In this document: in pieces, positions 18,620 to 28,800 of the stretch
How the letters are laid out: every line of letters starts with the position of its first letter
Position numbering within the stretch: the first letter of the stretch is position 1
NCBI GenBank assembly: GCA_041664345.1
Contig: JBAYKX010000015.1
Span: forward strand, 37,176-101,175
From: GWE2-40-63 sp041664345
Lineage (GTDB): Bacteria > Bacteroidota > Bacteroidia > Bacteroidales > SZUA-534
Direction of reading: 5' to 3'
Length of the DNA stretch: 64,000 nt
Made by a program: the position numbers and the translations under genes
The notes under the pieces: model-generated
Databases searched by the model: none
What the model saw: only the letters and a program-made list of their open reading frames with translations
What the model was told of the DNA's origin: nothing

Positions 18620-19765
18620 TTATAATCCTAAAGCAACCAGAACATTTTTCATTCCTGAAATATTGGTAAAAACAATAACAGGATAAGCAATGGAATTAGA
18701 AACAGCTTCTTTAAAACATACTCCAATACCTTTGTATTGATTAATTGGATGAAAGAAGGATTGGTAACCTGAAAATAGATCACTATTATAACTAAGAACT
18801 TCTTTAATTGTAGAAGCATTCCAACTAATTGGGCCATTATCTAATAGATCTTTTGCTAAACCAAAAACAACATTTAATTTTTGTGTTCCTCTGTTAGTAT
18901 AATAACAGGCAACAATTCCGACTCCTTCATAATTAATAAATGATAAATAAGGTGGTGCTGAATAATTACTACTTAAACCTTCAAAAGAAGTAATTCCTTG
19001 GTTCTGCCATGTTACACAATTATCTTCGCTTTTGAATTGATAGTAATAGAAATAATTATTAATTTTAGTGTCATATCTTACTAATAAAAGAAAACATCCA
19101 CCACCTAAATTAACCATTGATGATTCAGTAAGTACAAGATTTGTGTTATGTGGTGGATTTGGGTTAATATCAATTACTGAAGAAAATGATGTTCCGCCGT
19201 TAATAGATTTATAAAGATACAGTTTGTAGGTACTTCCGCTTCCTGCATACCATGTTTGGTAGAGTACATCATTTCCAGCATCAATTATCTGACCATACGG
19301 ACTATACCAGTTTTGTGACATGGTTGATAATACTGATCCGGCATTCCAAGTTTGTCCATCATTTATGCTATATAAATAATTCATTGACAGCCATTGGGTA
19401 GGTATAGGAGGTTTTTGATTTGGATGTCCTGGAAAATATCTAGCATAAAAGATGAACAATTTGCCTGTGTTGTCATATCCTCCTCCTAGGTTACGTAAAT
19501 CTACATTAGCTTCTGACACTACTACTGATTCTGGATAGCTCCAAGTTGATCCACCATCTGTACTGTATCTGAGATAGATTATTCCATAATCATTTGAGCC
19601 AACATGTGAATTTCCTCCCCTATAAAATATAACAGAATAACCATTTGTTGGATTTACGGATATTAAACCGAAATGTTCATATTGTTTAACTCCATTTGTA
19701 AGAATGGTTGTTTCTTGTACAGTACTTCCAAGTGGCCAGTAATTTTCAGGTGTAAGATCTGCCAT
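18620..19765 (-). CDS. BNR/Asp-box repeat protein, sialidase-like propeller
   Basis: A 381-residue protein with several Asp-box motifs (STDGGSTW near residue 69, SINDGQTW near 133, SINGGTSF near 188, SEDNCVTW near 250), which mark the blades of sialidase-type beta-propellers. It has no signal peptide (starts MADLTPENYWPLGS) and no obvious sialidase catalytic RIP/FRIP motif, so enzymatic activity is doubtful. A broken tandem paralogue lies directly upstream on the same strand. Its setting next to mobile-element traces suggests phage or island origin. Function unknown. Confidence 0.65.
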   Translation of the reverse strand: MADLTPENYWPLGSTVQETTILTNGVKQYEHFGLISVNPTNGYSVIFYRGGNSHVGSNDYGIIYLRYSTDGGSTWSYPESVVVSEANVDLRNLGGGYDNTGKLFIFYARYFPGHPNQKPPIPTQWLSMNYLYSINDGQTWNAGSVLSTMSQNWYSPYGQIIDAGNDVLYQTWYAGSGSTYKLYLYKSINGGTSFSSVIDINPNPPHNTNLVLTESSMVNLGGGCFLLLVRYDTKINNYFYYYQFKSEDNCVTWQNQGITSFEGLSSNYSAPPYLSFINYEGVGIVACYYTNRGTQKLNVVFGLAKDLLDNGPISWNASTIKEVLSYNSDLFSGYQSFFHPINQYKGIGVCFKEAVSNSIAYPVIVFTNISGMKNVLVALGL

Positions 19766-19806
19766 ATTATTATTAGTTTATGTTTTTATTATTAATTTAA
19801 TAAATA

Positions 19807-20729
19807 TTACGGCATTAATGTATTTAGAATATTAACCATATCAGATTCGGGTGTGAAAACAATTTTAGGGTACGAATAAGAACTGCTACATTCAAAACAA
19901 CAACCGATTCCTTTAAATTGGTTGATTGGGTGATAGAAACTTTGATACCCGGAACGGGTATAACCAGAGGGATAATTTTGTATGTTTATTATGCCTGATA
20001 ACCACTTGCTTGAATCAGTCAGCAAGTCTTTTGCTAATCCAAAAATTACGTTCAACTGAGGAGGAGTAGTATCTCTTCGCGTATAGTAACAAGCAACTAT
20101 TCCGACACCCTGATAATTAATAAAAGAAAGCCATGGTGGAGCCTCATTATTTGCTGAACCGGTTGTGAAATTTGTTGAACCTATATCATGCCAATTGGAG
20201 TCTATACTTGGATCAAATACAAATTGTCTGAAAGTCGTACCATCATTTATACGTGTTAAAACAAGGAAACAACCACCACCAAGATTAACCATACTCGGTT
20301 CCGTATATTGTTGAGTACCTGACCAAATTTGTTCATTGGCAAATCCGCTATCGGTTAATTTATACAGATTAATTCTGTATGGATTAGCATCACCAGTTTT
20401 TAATTCATGCCATGGCTGATATAGAATACAAACAAATTTCCACTATTATCAAAACCACCACCCAGATTTCGTAAATCATAAGTGGCGTCAACAATTATTT
20501 CAATTTCATTACCCCATATTGCCCCACCATTTGTGCTTTTCCTGATATAAATTGTTCCTTTACCTGATGAATATGAACTACTTTTTCGATATAATAAAAC
20601 CATTGTCCCATCAATTGGATTTACAGAAATCAACCCAAAGTGCCTGTAATAGGAAGTTGTAGATAAATTAGTAATAGTTTTTTGAATGGTGCTCCCGAGA
20701 GGCCAATAATTTGCAGGTGTAATAGCCAT
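19807..20729 (-). pseudogene. Broken tandem paralogue of the BNR-repeat protein
   Basis: The 5' part (20729-20400) codes MAITPANYWPLGS to NLFVFYISHGMN-stop; the 3' part continues in another frame from about 20419 (QPWHELKTGD) to the end at 19807. Aligned to the intact paralogue (18620-19765), both parts match, but about 60 codons covering the second Asp-box are missing at the junction and the frame is lost there. This points to an out-of-frame internal deletion, not a single-base error. The C-terminal half still keeps MVNLGGGCFL and SFINYQGVGIVACYYT. Confidence 0.75.
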
Positions 20730-20907
20730 AGTTATATGTTTTTAAAGATTAATGAAAAGTTACTACAAAAAAGTATGGAACACAAATACTTTTCAACTTT
20801 TTATTGGCTCTATGTTGAATATAGTGGGTAATTAAATTTCAGTTTGCTACAGGTGAAGTAAATCATATTTATAAAATTCTTAACTAAAAAGAAAAGCAAG
20901 AAAAAAT

Positions 20908-21180
20908 ATGGATTTGTCGAAATATCAGCCCAACAGAGAATTTTTACTTTATAAAACCGATAAGGGCGATATAAAAGTAGGTGTTCTGCTGCAAAACGAA
21001 ACTATTTGGTTGCCTCAAAACAAAATAGCTGAACTTTTTGAGGTTCAACGTCCTGCCATTACCAAACACCTGAACAATATTTTTGAAAGTGGGGAACTGG
21101 ACGAAAAAGTGGTTGTTTCCATTTTGGAAATAACCACTCAACACGTTGCAATTGCTGATAAAACGCAAACAAAACCCATC
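20908..21180 (+). pseudogene. Truncated RhuM-family protein (N-terminal part only)
   Basis: About 91 residues match the beginning of RhuM/virulence-associated DNA-binding proteins: FLLYKTDKGDIKVGV, ETIWLPQNKIAELFEVQRP, ITKHLNNIFESGELDE, and TQTKPI. Full-length members have over 300 residues. The match stops at 21180, exactly where an IS-like terminal repeat begins; the frame then runs antisense into the response-regulator gene, which is meaningless. A 3'-deleted remnant. Confidence 0.7.
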
Positions 21181-21216
21181 ATTACTTTTGTATCATGTAT
21201 TTATCTAATTACCTCT
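21181..21216 (-). repeat. IS-like terminal repeat, right end
   Basis: 36 bp matching 25654-25689 at 31 of 36 positions. The outer end (ACCTCT) faces the response-regulator gene and the inner end abuts the truncated rhuM. It is inverted relative to the end at 17152. Confidence 0.65.
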
Positions 21217-21226
21217 GACTTAAACC

Positions 21227-21919
21227 CTAATCCTCTTTCAAAATATACCCGCTGCCGTGCACATTTACAATCTCCAGGTTGGGATCGTGTTTTAGGTATT
21301 TTCGCAGTTTGGTAATGTACACATCCATGCTGCGGCCAGTAAAATAGCCTTGCTCACCCCATATTTTTTCCAAGGTGAGGTTGCGGTCCAGCACTTTGTT
21401 TTTGCTTTGCGCAAAAAAGAGCAGCAACTCGGCTTCTTTAGGGGAGAGTTTTACATTGGGAACGCCAGCAATATGCAAGTTTCTTTTTTTATAATCGAAC
21501 TGGAATTTGCCCAATTCAATCAGGTCGGGAATGTCTTCCAAAACAGGACCTTGATTCCGTTTTAAGATAGCCTTAATTTTATAGATGAGTACGTCGGAAT
21601 CAAAAGGTTTGGTCACATAATCGTCGGCGCCCACCGCAAAGCCTTTAATAACGTCTTCTTTCAAGGTTTTGGCTGTGAGGAAAATAATGGGCAGGTTGGG
21701 TTTTGTTTTCTTTATCTCGGCACCAATGGTAAAGCCATCCACATGAGGAAGCATTACATCTAAAATGCATAAATCATAAGGATTCCGATGAAACGCAACC
21801 ATGGCGGCTCGGCCATCGGTTATCAAAGTCACTTCATAATCATTCATCTCAAGGTACGATTTCATTACCGAACCGAAATTCAAATCGTCCTCAACTAAAA
21901 ATATCCTGTTCTTTCTCAT
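21227..21919 (-). CDS. rprY: OmpR-family response regulator, RprY-like
   Basis: A 230-residue regulator with a receiver domain (acidic pocket VEDD at 9-12, phospho-acceptor D54 in CILDVMLP, K near 104 in VTKPF) and a C-terminal winged helix (LSPKEAELLLFF, GRSMDVYITKLRKYL, GSGYIL). The kinase gene ends 21 nt upstream, so the two form one operon. The general pattern resembles RprY of Bacteroides; the symbol is given by resemblance only. Targets unknown. Confidence 0.78.
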   Translation of the reverse strand: MRKNRIFLVEDDLNFGSVMKSYLEMNDYEVTLITDGRAAMVAFHRNPYDLCILDVMLPHVDGFTIGAEIKKTKPNLPIIFLTAKTLKEDVIKGFAVGADDYVTKPFDSDVLIYKIKAILKRNQGPVLEDIPDLIELGKFQFDYKKRNLHIAGVPNVKLSPKEAELLLFFAQSKNKVLDRNLTLEKIWGEQGYFTGRSMDVYITKLRKYLKHDPNLEIVNVHGSGYILKED

Positions 21920-21940
21920 GATATAATGTTTTGTTTTTAT

Positions 21941-23575
21941 CTACCCAATTTTAAGCGGAATCCGTATCTCAAACGTACTTCCTTTTCCTTTCTGGCTAAT
22001 TACATGAACATCGCCCTTAAACTGCATTGTAATGGCTTTTACATAACTCAGCCCCAGCCCAAAACCTTTCACATTGTGCACATCGCCAGTAGGTACCCGA
22101 TAAAATTTTTCAAATATTTTTTCCTGAGTATCTTTATCCATCCCAATCCCTTTATCGCTAATGGCAATCACAAGGTTATCCTGTTGATTATAAGTGGTCA
22201 AAGTTATTTCGGGTGGTGCATCCAAAGAATATTTATTGGCATTGTCGAGCAAGTTGAAGATAACATTCACCAGATGGGTTTCATCGGCTTTTATGCGGTC
22301 GTTTTCGGCTTTCAGTTCCATTTCCAGTGTTCCCCCTTTTTGCTCCACCTGAAGGCTGATGTTTTTAACAGCCTGACGAATCAATGGGTGCACATCGGTT
22401 TCAACCATGTTCAGGTTGAAATCCTTTTTGTCGATAAGGGCCATTTTCAGTACACTTTCCACCTGCCGGTTCATGCGGCGGTTTTCCTCCTTTATTATTT
22501 CCGTAAAACGTCGCACTTTATCGGCATCGGTAATAATATTTGGATTATTGATGGAATCGGCCGCCAGCGAAATGGTGGCTATGGGTGTCTTGAATTCATG
22601 AGTCATGTTGTTTATGAAGTCGGTTTTTACCTCCGACGTTTTTTTCTGGTTGTAAATAATCCGTAGCGTATAGTAAAAGGTAAACAAAATAATGAGTGTG
22701 AATAGGAGCGAACCCGAAAATGGGTATATAATCGATTGGATTAAGTAATTACTCTTTTCAGGAAAATAAAGCAATAACTGATCACTTTGCATCAAAATAT
22801 CATTCGGGAAAAGGGTTGTTTTGTAAGCTTGTGACACTTTGTTTTGGTTGAACCCATTGGTTTTCATTTTGTTGTAAAGCTTGCCCCTGAAATTGGAAAT
22901 GCCATATTCATATTTTAATGATATTCCGGCATTTTTCAATTCATAATCGAGGGTGGGAGTTACCACCGAATTACTCAACCGCTCTTCAATAGGAATGTCT
23001 TTTATGGAGAATTCCAATATCATCTGTTGCATGACATCAGAAAACTGAGATTCCATTGGATTTTGATTCGACTCCCGTTCTGGCTTCGCAAAAGCCATCC
23101 TACTGCCTTGGCTGGGTTTTGATACCGATGAATAGGTTTGGATGCGCTGGCTGGAATAGGCATCCTCAATAATGGTGTCAAAGCCATAAGTGATGGTCTC
23201 TATGCCGTTTTGTTCCGTTTTATTTACTTTATGGTTGTTTTCCTTTTTTACCACCAAATCTTGGTTCGATTTATCTTGCCAAAAATCGTTGAATTCCAGG
23301 ATCAAGGAATCGTTCATTCTATTTGAACCGCCCTGCATCATTTGCTGTTGAAGCTGCATTTGAGGCATTCCAGAAAACAGATACGACATGAAGAAAGCGT
23401 TTTGGTTGCGCTCAATGCGGTTGGCTGCTTTCGATAATGCCTGGTTCACTTGCTGGTCAAATTGCTGTTCCTTTACGGTAATGGCCTCGTGCATCCAATA
23501 AAGTTGAACGGCAATAATTCCCAATAACGAAATGCCCATCAAAGCAATTATTCCCGTGAAACGCATTTTATTCAT
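21941..23575 (-). CDS. rprX: Membrane sensor histidine kinase, RprX-like
   Basis: A 544-residue kinase with a membrane segment at 7-28 (ending AVQLYWMHEA, common in this Bacteroidota group), a periplasmic domain of about 250 residues rich in Q/M/N (for example QMQLQQQMMQGG), a second membrane segment at about 283-303, a HisKA box with H326 in MTHEFKTPIA, and a HATPase domain (N-box NLLDNANKYS, G-boxes DKGIGMD and GFGLGLSYV). It precedes and is probably cotranscribed with the response regulator. The leader carries two palindromes. The signal sensed is unknown. Confidence 0.85.
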   Translation of the reverse strand: MNKMRFTGIIALMGISLLGIIAVQLYWMHEAITVKEQQFDQQVNQALSKAANRIERNQNAFFMSYLFSGMPQMQLQQQMMQGGSNRMNDSLILEFNDFWQDKSNQDLVVKKENNHKVNKTEQNGIETITYGFDTIIEDAYSSQRIQTYSSVSKPSQGSRMAFAKPERESNQNPMESQFSDVMQQMILEFSIKDIPIEERLSNSVVTPTLDYELKNAGISLKYEYGISNFRGKLYNKMKTNGFNQNKVSQAYKTTLFPNDILMQSDQLLLYFPEKSNYLIQSIIYPFSGSLLFTLIILFTFYYTLRIIYNQKKTSEVKTDFINNMTHEFKTPIATISLAADSINNPNIITDADKVRRFTEIIKEENRRMNRQVESVLKMALIDKKDFNLNMVETDVHPLIRQAVKNISLQVEQKGGTLEMELKAENDRIKADETHLVNVIFNLLDNANKYSLDAPPEITLTTYNQQDNLVIAISDKGIGMDKDTQEKIFEKFYRVPTGDVHNVKGFGLGLSYVKAITMQFKGDVHVISQKGKGSTFEIRIPLKIG

Positions 23576-23589
23576 AAGTATCTTAAATA

Positions 23590-23658
23590 AGTCATCGGAT
23601 GACTAACCATATAATTTTATTAGAAGTGCTTTAATTATCAAGTCATCCGATGACTTGA
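23590..23658. promoter_or_regulatory. Two copies of a GTCATCnGATGAC palindrome in the kinase leader
   Basis: AGTCATC-G-GATGACT at 23590-23604 (7-bp arms) and TCAAGTCATC-C-GATGACTTGA at 23638-23658 (10-bp arms), centres 51 nt apart. They lie between the kinase start and its predicted promoter, so they are either regulator sites or two hairpins in the mRNA leader. Confidence 0.6.
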
Positions 23659-23693
23659 AAGCGAAATCTGTGTTTTAGCATTCATTTGCGGGT

Positions 23694-23724
23694 CAAATGT
23701 AGCTAAAAGAATGAATGCAGTAAA
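23694..23724 (-). promoter_or_regulatory. Candidate promoter of the kinase/regulator operon
   Basis: On the minus strand a -7 box TACATTTG (23701-23694) and a -33-like TTTA (23724-23721) are separated by 19 nt, the Bacteroidota sigma-70 arrangement. It would give a leader of about 110 nt. Confidence 0.4.
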
Positions 23725-23787
23725 TTGATTTAACGAAACATTAACAGTATTTAACCTTCCATTAACCCCATGATAATCATTCGATAG

Positions 23788-23977
23788 TACATTTGCAAAG
23801 TCAAATTTAAGTTGATAAATAGAGTTGTTTATGCAAAACTTGGAAAAAGGAAAACAGAATTTACGGAATTGTTAACCGTTGCTCTGTTTCCCTTATCCAT
23901 TCAGGCCTGAATTTTAAAATTGATTATCCGCTAAATATTAAAGAGCCGCTAATAATATTGAAGCGGTTTTTTTTTAT
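23788..23977 (+). ncRNA. Candidate small RNA with its own terminator
   Basis: A -7-type TACATTTG lies at 23788-23795. About 150 nt downstream a hairpin (CCGCT at 23946-23950, AGCGG at 23962-23966) is followed by nine T. Between them there is no ORF longer than 14 codons, while the next gene starts 140 nt later. This predicts a transcript of roughly 175 nt, divergent from the kinase operon. A second hairpin (CTTTCCA/TGGAAAG, about 24017-24036) follows. The -33 box is weak. Confidence 0.35.
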
Positions 23978-24114
23978 TCTACACTCCCTATTCTCCATTA
24001 AAATTGGTTTTCCGCTTTCCACCTGTTTGGAAAGTGGTTTCCTTTTTTGTTTATTTGTGCCAGTAAAACAAGTTCTTAATAATTTCTTAAATGTCAATCT
24101 AAAAGTGATTTAAC

Positions 24115-25401
24115 ATGCAAAAATATACGATCCATTTTCTTACTTTTATTTATCTTTTTATCGCTCAAAGTGGGTTTAGTCAAAAAGTTAAGCCTCCAAA
24201 AACCAAGGAACAACTTTCAAAGGAGAAAACCTACCGTTCATACCAAGAAGCACTTGCGAACAAAAAAAAGGTATATATACTGAACCTTGATGGGAAAAAA
24301 ATTAGAGAAATACCAGCTAACATCAGTAAGTTGGTAAACCTGCAGGAACTGTATTTGCGCAACAACCAGATTTCGATGTTGCCACCTGAGTTATTTCTGC
24401 TCCCAAACTTGCAGGTAATTGCCTTGGGCGAAAATAAGCTAACCAGCGTGCCTAAAGAAATTGGAAAATTGCAACATTTGGAGCAGCTTGATTTGTTCAA
24501 TAACCTGCTTTCAGAACTGCCTGAAGAAATGGGTGACCTCAAACAACTGAGTACTCTGGATTTGAGCTGGAACCAATTAATGAGTTTACCAGAAAGTTTT
24601 GGTAAACTTACAAATCTTGAAAAATTGTTTATCGATAAGAACAAACTGGTAACCCTGCCCCAAAATGTTTCGTTGCTTACCCAACTCAATGAACTACGGT
24701 TGTCCGAAAACATGCTGACAAGTCTCCCCGATAGCATCGGGAAACTTAATAGGATAATTGAGCTGAACCTTGAAAAAAACGAGATATCCGGATTGCCATC
24801 CTCGATAGGTTTGCTAAAAAACCTAAAAAAACTCAACATCAGCCAAAATAAACTGACCAAAATACCTGATGAATTAGGTAACTTGGAAAACCTTGAAGAA
24901 ATAAACCTATCGAATAATAAGATTACTCAGGTTTCAGGCAACAGCATTAACTTTTCAAAGGCAACATCCATTGATTTGAGTATTAACAAAATAAGTGGTT
25001 TTACGGCCAAAATGGGAAATCTAAAAAACTTAATTTACTTGGATGTTTCTATCAATCAATTGCAAAGCATTCCCACAAACATTAGCAATGCTATTCAATT
25101 AAAAACACTAATTCTTAACCGGAACCAGATTAATTGGGTAGGCGAAAATGTTGCCACATTGATAAACTTAGAAGAGCTTGATTTATCGGACAATAAAATT
25201 GAAAAAGTGGATAAATCATTGGGAGCGTTGGTAAATCTTAAAAAACTTAACCTAAATCAAAACCTCATTTTATATTTCAACAAACAACTTGGTGGCATGA
25301 AATCGCTTCAGGAGCTTTATCTCGAAAACAATCCACGGCTCGACAAGTTTCAAAAAGAACAAATTAAAAAATTCTTCCCATCTACTGCAATTTATTTTTA
25401 A
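24115..25401 (+). CDS. Secreted leucine-rich repeat protein
   Basis: A 428-residue protein with a signal peptide (about 1-22, ending SGFSQ) and a short polar N-region, then about 15 LRRs of 23 residues with the bacterial pattern LxxLxLxxNxLxxLPxxI (for example NLQELYLRNNQISMLPPEL, HLEQLDLFNNLLSELPEEM). The C-terminus ends in an LRR cap without a T9SS signal or lipobox, so it is probably periplasmic or outer-membrane associated. LRRs form curved protein-binding surfaces; the partner is unknown. The 5' gap contains a terminator and hairpins, so it is likely monocistronic. Confidence 0.82.
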   Translation: MQKYTIHFLTFIYLFIAQSGFSQKVKPPKTKEQLSKEKTYRSYQEALANKKKVYILNLDGKKIREIPANISKLVNLQELYLRNNQISMLPPELFLLPNLQVIALGENKLTSVPKEIGKLQHLEQLDLFNNLLSELPEEMGDLKQLSTLDLSWNQLMSLPESFGKLTNLEKLFIDKNKLVTLPQNVSLLTQLNELRLSENMLTSLPDSIGKLNRIIELNLEKNEISGLPSSIGLLKNLKKLNISQNKLTKIPDELGNLENLEEINLSNNKITQVSGNSINFSKATSIDLSINKISGFTAKMGNLKNLIYLDVSINQLQSIPTNISNAIQLKTLILNRNQINWVGENVATLINLEELDLSDNKIEKVDKSLGALVNLKKLNLNQNLILYFNKQLGGMKSLQELYLENNPRLDKFQKEQIKKFFPSTAIYF

Positions 25402-25446
25402 TCAACTCCCAAAATTTTTAAATGCAAAAATCACAACTTATTTTTT

Positions 25447-25689
25447 AGAGGTCGGTTGCTAATTGCATGTCTATTTACCCCTTCCCCTGTCGGGACTTCC
25501 CCTTGTGAAGGGGAAGATGTATAGTCCTGGCAGTGTTGCTTATTTGATGCGTTCTCCCCTAAGCCTAGGGGAACTTAGCGTAAGCGTTTTCACGACCGAA
25601 GGGAGTAAATGCCGATAGGCAGAGGGGTACAAGAAGGTTAAAAATTGAATTCCATTACTTTCGTGTTATGTATTTATCTACTGACCTCT
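25447..25689. mobile_element. 243-bp MITE-like element with terminal inverted repeats
   Basis: Ends in AGAGGTC (25447-25453) and GACCTCT (25683-25689); the inverted ends match at 17 of the first 22 positions. No coding frame. The interior contains a perfect 9-bp hairpin (CTTCCCCTT-GTG-AAGGGGAAG) and a second one (CCCCTA/TAGGGG). The right arm matches the IS-like end at 21181-21216, so it may be a non-autonomous relative of the same IS. Confidence 0.6.
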
Positions 25690-25839
25690 ATAATTTTTTT
25701 TACGATTGACAATAAATAGCTCTGAATAAAGGTTTTTACAGATAAGTAATAAACAATGGATTGTTGAAAACATGCCTTCTTCGATTGATTTCGCAAACAG
25801 ATTCTTTGTTACCTTTACCTAATATAAAAAACTGCAAAA

Positions 25840-28800
25840 ATGGCTTATAAAATTTTGAAAATTAGCTTGTTGACACTTGTTTTCATTTCCATAAAAATCT
25901 TCGGTTATTCTCAAACTTCCTACTCCTATAATCAAGAAGATGTTGCTTATAAAACCGGAGTTGAACTTTTTGAAAAAGAAAAATTTGCCGAAGCTCAGGA
26001 GTTTTTTAACCAGGTAGTTGATCATTACGGGCAGGAGCATACCGATATTAAAGCCGATGCCGAATATTATCTGGCTTTATGCTCTATTGAATTGTTTAAT
26101 GCCGATGCCGAATACCGAATTGCTCAATTTATTGCTAAATATCCTGAGAGTCCTAGAACCCGGATAGCTTATTTTGAGATGGCTGTTTATAAATACCAAA
26201 AAAGTAAATACGGGGAAGCACTCTATTATTTTGATAAAGTTTGGAAGCAAAACCTAAATAAGGAACAACTCAGTGAGTTTTATTTTAAAAGGGGTTACTG
26301 TTATTTCAAAACCGACCAGCTTGAAAAAGCGGCAAAAATGTTTTACGAAATTCTGGATAACAATTCAAAATACAGCAGTCCAGCCAACTACTTTTATGCC
26401 TATGTATCTTACCTTGATAAAGAGTACGAAACGGCTTTAAAAGGGTTTACAAAACTACAGGAAGATCCTGTTTTTGCTCCAGTGGTTCCTTATTATGTGG
26501 TTCAAATTTACTATTTGCAAGGAAAAAACGATCAGGTTCTGGAGCAGGGGAAAAAATTACTCGATACACCTGAAGTAAAACGCGAAGCAGAAATAAGCCG
26601 GTTAGTGGGGGAGGCTCTTTACTCCAAGGGGCAGTACCAGCAAGCATTGGAATATCTTGAAACCTATAAAAAGAAGGCCGAAACCTATACCCGCGAAGAT
26701 ATATATCAGTTAGGTTATGTGTATTATATGACCCAGAAATACGATGAAGCAGTAGCTACCTTATCGAACATTACGAATGTTGATGATGGGTTAACGCAAA
26801 ATGCTTATTTCCACATAGCCGGTTGTTACCTTAAACTGGAAAAGAAGGATCAGGCACGCATGGCTTTCGAAGCCGCATCGAAGCTCAATTTTGATGGCGA
26901 AGTAAAGGAAGTATCCATGCTTAACTATGCAAAGCTATCCTTTGAACTTTCCTATTCTCCTTTTAACGAAACCATTACCGCTTTTATCGATTATTTAACT
27001 TCGTATCCCAATTCCATTCACCGCGATGAAGCTTATAGTTATTTAGTAAAAGTATATCTTACCTCAAAAAACTACAAAGAAGCATTGGCATCGTTGGAAA
27101 AAATTTCAACCAAATCGCCTGAAATGATGTTGGCACACCAAAAAGTAGCCTATTTCAGAGGATTGGAATTATTTAATAACCTTCAGTTTTCGGAAGCTTT
27201 AGCTGCATTTGAAGTGTCGTTAATGGTGAAAACCTTTGATAAACAGATGCGTTCACTTGCCATTTATTGGAAAGGTGAAGCACTCTACCGGCTCGAACAA
27301 TTTGACATGGCAGCAGAATCATTTAATCAATTTTTGCTTACCCCTGGAGCATACTTATTGCCCGAATACAACAATTCCTATTACAATATGGGATATTGCT
27401 ATTTTAAACAGAAACAATATACACAGGCTATTAATTGGTTCCGGAAATATACCGATTTGGGATTGAGCACGAATGAACAGAAAAGAGGAGATGCTTTCAT
27501 CCGCATTGCCGATAGTTATTTTGTGAGCCGGCAGTATGCCGATGCCGTTGAGTATTATGGCAAGGCTGTTGATGCAGGTACTTTTGATGTAGAATATGCT
27601 TTATTCCAACAAGGATTTTCTTATGGTTTGGCTGGTCAGCATCAAAATAAAGTAACCACCTTAACTCAATTATTGACACAAAAACCACAATCGAATTATG
27701 GAGCCGATGCATTATTTGAGAGAGGAAGAAGCTTTGTATCACTTGATTCAAGCGCAGCCGCCATTAGCGATTTTTCACTTTTATTAACAACTTACCCAAG
27801 CAGTAGCTATAAAGTTAAAAGCTTACTCCAATTGGGGTTGCTTTATTACGGCAACAATGAATACGAATTGGCCTTACAAAACTATAAACAGGTAGTAACA
27901 GAATATCCTGGAACCGATGAGGCCAATGATGCCATGTTAGGTATAAAGAATATTTATGTCGATTTAAATAAAGTAGATTCCTATTTTGCTTTTGCCAAAG
28001 AACATGGAGGGTCAGAAAATATTAGCATGAATGAGAAAGACTCATTGACCTATTTGGCAGCTGAAAAAATTTATATGACTGGGAATTGGCAACTTTCAAA
28101 AGATATGTTCTCAAATTACCTGAACAAATTCCAAAATGGTCGTTTTGCATTGAATTCCCATTTTTACCGCGCCGATTGCTATCAGAAAGCTCAGATTACC
28201 GATTCAGCCTTAATTGATTACACATTGGTAATTGAAAAACAAAAAAATATTTTTACCGAGCAATCCTTATTAGCTGCAGCAACCATTTTGGAGCAAAAAC
28301 ACAACGATGAAATGGCTTATCAGCTATACAGTCAATTGGAAAATCAGGCCGAAGTAAAATTCAACTTATTGCTAGCCCGAAAAGGTCAAATGCATGCTGC
28401 ATTCCGTTTAAAAAACTTCAGTTTGGCCGTAGATGCCGCCCGTAAATTGTTGATAACTGATAAAATTTCGGAAGAGGAAAGCCGCGAAGCACGATTGATC
28501 TTAGGTAAATCATATCAAAACCAGAGTTTACTCGATTTAGCCATTGTTCAATACCGTATCTTGGCTCTCGATGTTACCAATAAGGAAGGAGCAGAAGGAA
28601 AATACCGTGTTGCCGAAATCCTTTTTAATCAAACCAAACCCGATGAATCGGAAAGTACTATTTTGGAATTCATCGAAATGGGAACGCCTCATCAATACTG
28701 GTTGGCTAAGTCATTCATTATGCTTTCCGAAATTTATTGGAAAAAAAACGATGGTTTTCAAGCCAAAGCAAACCTTATGAGTGTTATTGATAATTATGGT

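Noticed and set aside
21926..22666. 246-codon plus-strand frame
   Set aside because: Antisense to the histidine-kinase HATPase domain, which is clearly the real coding strand.
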